From Amia ocellicauda (taxonomy: Eukaryota > Chordata > Actinopteri > Amiiformes > Amiidae), in the NCBI RefSeq assembly GCF_036373705.1, contig NC_089856.1:3931001-3995000 (forward strand): a stretch of DNA of 64,000 nucleotides, written 5' to 3'. Every line of letters begins with the position of its first letter. Within the stretch, counting starts at the first letter, position 1. The position numbers and the translations under genes were made by a program. The notes beneath the pieces are model-generated. The model saw only the letters and a program-made list of their open reading frames with translations, made no database searches and had not been told where the DNA came from. Shown here in pieces: positions 60,188-64,000 of the stretch.

Positions 60188-63100
60188 GAAGAAGAGACCG
60201 AGACTGAGAAAATGGGCTGCTTCGGGTTCCTCAAAGCCATGATGTTCTGCTTCAATGGCATCATTTTCGTAAGTCTGAAAACATTACTGTGTGCTCTGTC
60301 TTTGTGTGTGTGATTTCTAGGGCGGTCTGCTATTTACACTGGGAAATCTGACAAAGGACATTATTGTTTTCTTAAGAGGGTAAAACACTTATTAGAGTTT
60401 TAGGTCATATACCCACACAATAAGAGAGTAGACTGCTTTTGATAAAAAATAAAATGGTGTTAGAAAAGAGAGGGACTGGTAACTGGCTATGTAATACAGC
60501 AGGGCGTGTTCTAATAAATGACATAAAGAACTAAACAATAAGTAATGCAGTCAGTATGGAGGAACGTAAATAAATAAGGGTCTGCCAGAAAACCAGGGCA
60601 GGGGTTTGCTTGTATACCTGGGATGTGAACATTTGTTATCAGCCCCAGCCAAGGTCATCGCCGTCCTATTTATTTACCCACTCGCACAACCGGGCCCTGT
60701 TTCTGGGACCTAGAAGCCTGCCCTGCTTTCTGGGTGTCAAGGTCAGAGGGACACGCCTGTGCCAGGAATAAAAGCTGCCTGTATTTAATCGCGACGCTTT
60801 GACAGCCCCCAGTTTCCTGGAGCTGTTGGAGGCTTTCCAGTTTGCCGTGTGATTTTGAATGCACAGTGCCTCTATAGGACAGGTTAAGGTCTGTGAAATT
60901 GAGCGCAACTAGTGAGCTACTTCATCTGTTCACTGATGATCTGTTCTTTCCTTTTAAATATGGGCTTCTGGATCTGTTCATCGCTTTTTTGTTGTTGTTG
61001 GTTGTTACCATTCTGCATATCTGTTCACGTCCAAATGGGCCTCTGGTTACTTGTAATGATGCCCACAAAACTACCTTTTGGCTTTACTTAATGGTTTCTA
61101 GAAATGATTAGCAAAAGCTGTCTTTACTGGGAACTGAGCTATGGTTAATTAGCTAAGGCGGGGGTGAAATGCAGACGTGGAATTAGCCAAGGGAGGAGAA
61201 GACATCAGAAGGAAGAGCCGAGGGGGGTTTCGGCGCGAGAAGGAAGAAGGAAAAAGGAAGATAATTCCAACCGTTTTCTGTCGTCGGCTACATTTCTGCT
61301 TCTCTCTGGACCTGCTTGTCAAAGTACATGCGGTTGTGGATCAGTGGGCCCCGAGTTAATGTCTATTCCGGATTGTTTTTATTATACCAGCCTCCACTGG
61401 CAGACACCCCCCACTCCCTGTTTGTATTGTTGAGTCGGACGGAATCAGTGAGTTGTTAGATAATGAGTAATTGCAATAAAGCAAGTGTTTTTTTTTCGTT
61501 TGTATTTTTTATTCCTGCTTCCTCCTTCCTCCTGGCAACCCCTGCTCCCTCCCCAGTTCAGAAATAGTTCAGAATAGTGGTCTTATACACTCACCTAAAG
61601 GATTATTAGGAACACCTGTTCAATTTCTTATTAATGCAAATATCTAACCAACCAATCACATGGCAGTTGCTTCAATGCATTTAGGGGTGTGGTCCTGGTC
61701 AAGACAATCTCCTGAACTCCAAACTGAATGTCTGAATGGGAAAGAAAGGTGATTTAAGCAATTTTGAGCGTGGCATGGTTGTTGGTGCCAGACGGGCCGG
61801 TCTGAGTATTTCACAATCTGCTCAGTTACTGGGATTTTCACGCACAACCATTTCTAGGGTTTACAAAGAATGGTGTGAAAAGGGAAAAACATCCAGTATG
61901 CGGCAGTCCTGTGGGCGAAAATGCCTTGTTGATGCTAGAGGTCAGAGGAGAATGGGCCGACTGATTCAAGCTGATAGAAGAGCAACTTTGACTGAAATAA
62001 GCACTCGTTACAACCGAGGTATGCAGCAAAGCATTTGTGAAGCCACAACACGTACAACCTTGAGGCGGATGGGCTACAACAGCAGAAGACCCCACCGGGT
62101 ACCACTCATCTCCACTACAAATAGGAAAAAGAGGCTACAATTTGCACAAGCTCACCAAAATTGGACAGTTGAAGACTGGAAAAATGTTGCCTGGTCTGAT
62201 GAGTCTCGATTTCGAGTCAGAATTTGGCGTAAACAGAATGAGAACATGGATCCATCATGCCTTGTTACCACTGTGCAGGCTGGTGGTGGTGGTGTAATGG
62301 TGTGGGGGATGTTTTCTTGGCACACTTTAGGCCCCTTAGTGCCAATTGGGCATCGTTTAAATGCCACGGCCTACCTGAGCATTGTTTCTGACCATGTCCA
62401 TCCCTTTATGACCACCATGTACCCATCCTCTGATGGCTACTTCCAGCAGGATAATGCACCATGTCACAAAGGTCCAATCATTTCAAATTGGTTTCTTGAA
62501 CATGACAATGAGTTCACTGTACTAAACTGGCCCCCACAGTCACCAGATCTCAACCCAATAGAGCATCTTTGGGATGTGGTGGAACGGGAGCTTCGTGCCC
62601 TGGATGTGCATCCCACAAATCTCCATCAACTGCAAGATGCTATCCTATCAATATGGGCCAACATTTCTAAAGAATGCTTTCAGCACCTTGTTGAATCAAT
62701 GCCACGTAGAATTAAGGCAGTTCTGAAGGCGAAAGGGGGTCAAACACAGTATTAGTATGGTGTTCCTAATAATCCTTTAGGTGAGTGTATATGGGAAATG
62801 CCCCCCCCACATCACGTTCTGGGTACAGTGTATATCTGTGCAGGTGTGGCTGTACTGTGCTGTACTGCGCCGTGACTCTACACTACTCTGTGTGTGTGTG
62901 TGTGTTTTGCCATCCCTCAGCTGGCGGGCGCTGCCATCCTGGGCGTGGGCGTGTGGGTGAAGGTGGACAGCAGCTCCCTGGGGGGGTTGCTGCAGAAGCT
63001 GGGCCAAGGGGGCGGCGTGGCGAGCCAGCTGCTCAACGTGGGCTACCTGCTGATCGCCGTGGGGGCCGTGCTGCTGGTCATGGGTTTCCTGGGCTGCTGC

Positions 63101-63692
63101 GGGGCCATCCGTGAGAGCCAGTGCATGCTGCTGCTGGTGAGTACGATGGGGTTAGGAACGAGAAGAAAGGGAAGAAAATATGTATTCAGAGTAGTTTAGT
63201 TTCTGCCTTATTTAAGTAGAAATAAATGCCTATAGCATAACTTAATCGCAGTAATCGCAGTAAAAATGTCCTGTTTTGCCAATTGTGCTATAAATAAACC
63301 TTACACTGTTATTTTTCAATTAATAGTAATATAAGCAACTTTACTTTAATAACTGTCAGCCTAAGAAATGAGAACAAGTTGTTTTTTGTTTTTTGTTTGA
63401 ATGTAGGCGGGATTAGATCAAACCAAACCACTCACCCAGTCCATTCAAGATAATTAAAAAGAATAGATATCTTCTACTACTGGGCGGTAATTTCTTATTT
63501 TATTGCCTAAAATAACCATCAATTAACGTGGAGAAAATGGTACAGAACACCCCCCCCACCCCAGCCAATGTGAGTCGGTGTTAAGCTCTGCATAAACTTC
63601 TCTCCATCTCTCTGCAGTTCTTCATCATAGTGCTGATCGTCTTCATCGCCGAGGTGGCTGGGGCCGTGGTGGTCCTTGCCTTCTCCTCCGTG
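60188..63692 (+). CDS. Tetraspanin, TSPAN1-like, first three coding exons (gene runs off the window)
   Basis: Coding exons are 60212-60268 (19 aa, [19 protein letters not shown]), 62921-63136 (72 aa) and 63618-63692 (25 aa). The first exon also carries 24 bases of 5'UTR from 60188. Translation gives TM1 (through [13 protein letters not shown]), the small loop [11 protein letters not shown]2 ([24 protein letters not shown]) with the tetraspanin Cys-Cys-Gly after it, then TM3 ([22 protein letters not shown]). The large loop with the CCG motif lies beyond the window. Exon lengths of 19 and 25 codons and the sequence match human TSPAN1. By position next to RAB3D/EPOR genes it could instead correspond to human TSPAN16. 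Tetraspanins organise membrane protein clusters; a specific role cannot be told. A Tc1/mariner element sits in the intron before 62921. Confidence 0.85.
60269..61583 (+). other. Tetraspanin intron left of the transposon
   Basis: I see no gene. Ordinary intronic sequence with an A/T-rich middle. Confidence 0.5.
61586..62789 (+). mobile_element. Complete Tc1/mariner DD36E (Incomer-like) transposon
   Basis: 1204 bp bounded by 31-bp terminal inverted repeats, beginning TACACTCACCTAAAGGATTA, that match perfectly by eye. It is flanked by TA target duplications (61584-61585 and 62790-62791). It carries one uninterrupted transposase frame at 61736-62755. Both features suggest recent insertion. It lies in a tetraspanin intron in the same orientation as the gene. 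Confidence 0.94.
61736..62755 (+). CDS. Tc1/mariner transposase, DD36E
   Basis: 339 aa, no stops. The N-terminal paired-like helix-turn-helix ([20 protein letters not shown]) is followed by a [13 protein letters not shown] linker, where related Tc1 proteins have a GRPR AT-hook, and a second helix-turn-helix ([12 protein letters not shown]). The catalytic domain has Asp155 in WSDESRF, Asp239 in QQDNAPCH and Glu276 in [11 protein letters not shown]. Thirty-six residues separate the second Asp from Glu, which marks the DD36E (Incomer) group rather than the usual DD34E of Sleeping Beauty-type Tc1. [11 protein letters not shown], the glycine-rich strand, is also intact. It would cut and paste its own element in the nucleus. 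Expression and activity are not shown. Confidence 0.93.
   Translation: MGKKGDLSNFERGMVVGARRAGLSISQSAQLLGFSRTTISRVYKEWCEKGKTSSMRQSCGRKCLVDARGQRRMGRLIQADRRATLTEISTRYNRGMQQSICEATTRTTLRRMGYNSRRPHRVPLISTTNRKKRLQFAQAHQNWTVEDWKNVAWSDESRFRVRIWRKQNENMDPSCLVTTVQAGGGGVMVWGMFSWHTLGPLVPIGHRLNATAYLSIVSDHVHPFMTTMYPSSDGYFQQDNAPCHKGPIISNWFLEHDNEFTVLNWPPQSPDLNPIEHLWDVVERELRALDVHPTNLHQLQDAILSIWANISKECFQHLVESMPRRIKAVLKAKGGQTQY
63137..63617 (+). other. Tetraspanin intron
   Basis: No gene seen. It ends in the acceptor TCTCTCTGCAG. Confidence 0.6.
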
Positions 63693-64000
63693 GTGAGAAA
63701 CGGGCCTCCGTCGACCATGTTGGGGCCCCACACTCTATCGCCGACTGAATACTGTCCTGCTCCCTCCGTGGTGCACTGTGTGTGGCGCTCTCTCTGATTC
63801 TGTGTCAGTTCCTCCCAGAGGTGTTCTGTGGTGTCGCGTGCAGGACTCTTACCAGGCTGAATATATCGATATCTGGGATCTGTTCATGGGGTTATTCTTC
63901 CTGAACCACAGTGCTGTTCAAATTAATAACAATAAATGCCGACAGGGCACACAGAACATGCTGGCAGCACCACAGATCCTACTGCCAGGCACCCACAGTT
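63693..64000 (+). other. Tetraspanin intron, window end
   Basis: Intronic sequence after the donor GTGAGA. An acceptor-like GTGCAG precedes 63844, but the translation after it does not resemble the tetraspanin large loop, so no exon is called. Confidence 0.5.

Noticed and set aside
63842-64000. Possible next tetraspanin exon after an acceptor-like GTGCAG
   Set aside because: The translation (DSYQAEYIDIWDLF...) does not resemble the tetraspanin large loop and has no CCG; the end part looks like an interspersed repeat (AGTGCTGTTCAAATTAATAA).

Overview
This window is nuclear DNA of a vertebrate, most likely a ray-finned fish. Its genes have short exons with GT/AG introns and poly(A) signals. 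It also holds long microsatellites, Tc1/mariner transposons and a truncated L1-Tx1-like LINE of the kinds common in fish. The gene set TMEM205, RAB3D, a tetraspanin, EPOR, SWSAP1 and ZNF653 matches the neighbourhood on human chromosome 19p13.2 (from general knowledge). The species cannot be fixed from the sequence alone. No bacterial-type system, CRISPR array or convincing RNA gene was seen.

Layout from left to right: the last two coding exons of TMEM205 (721-1284, +); an internally deleted Tc1-like element (2359-3258); PLD6, the mitochondrial phospholipase D/piRNA nuclease (4234-6377, +), with a candidate promoter near 3380-3466; about 10 kb with no recognisable gene; RAB3D (16561-28369, +). 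The 10.3-kb RAB3D intron 1 contains a truncated LINE (about 17601-18930, -), an intact intronless beta-1,3-galactosyltransferase (20036-21022, -), a 316-bp ACGC tetranucleotide array and a Tc1 fragment. About 8 kb of 3'UTR and intergenic DNA follows. EPOR comes next (exons 2-8, 36785-40392, +; exon 1 not located), tail-to-tail with SWSAP1 (43934-45168, -). A second copy of the same deleted Tc1 element (45450-46350) lies between SWSAP1 and the divergently transcribed ZNF653 (46647-52409, +, ten coding exons, 689 aa). The window ends in the first coding exons of a TSPAN1-like tetraspanin (60212 onward, +), whose intron holds a complete Tc1/mariner element (61586-62789) with an open DD36E transposase frame and perfect inverted repeats.

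The genes are not one pathway; their grouping is ancestral synteny. Their roles differ: PLD6 in piRNA biogenesis and mitochondrial lipid, RAB3D in regulated exocytosis, EPOR in erythropoiesis, SWSAP1 in RAD51-dependent recombination, ZNF653 in transcriptional repression. The most notable points are the possibly recently active DD36E transposon, two copies of one non-autonomous Tc1 family sharing the same internal deletion and both beside promoters, PLD6 lying between TMEM205 and RAB3D, and the glycosyltransferase nested in RAB3D. I did not find a convincing previously undescribed system.
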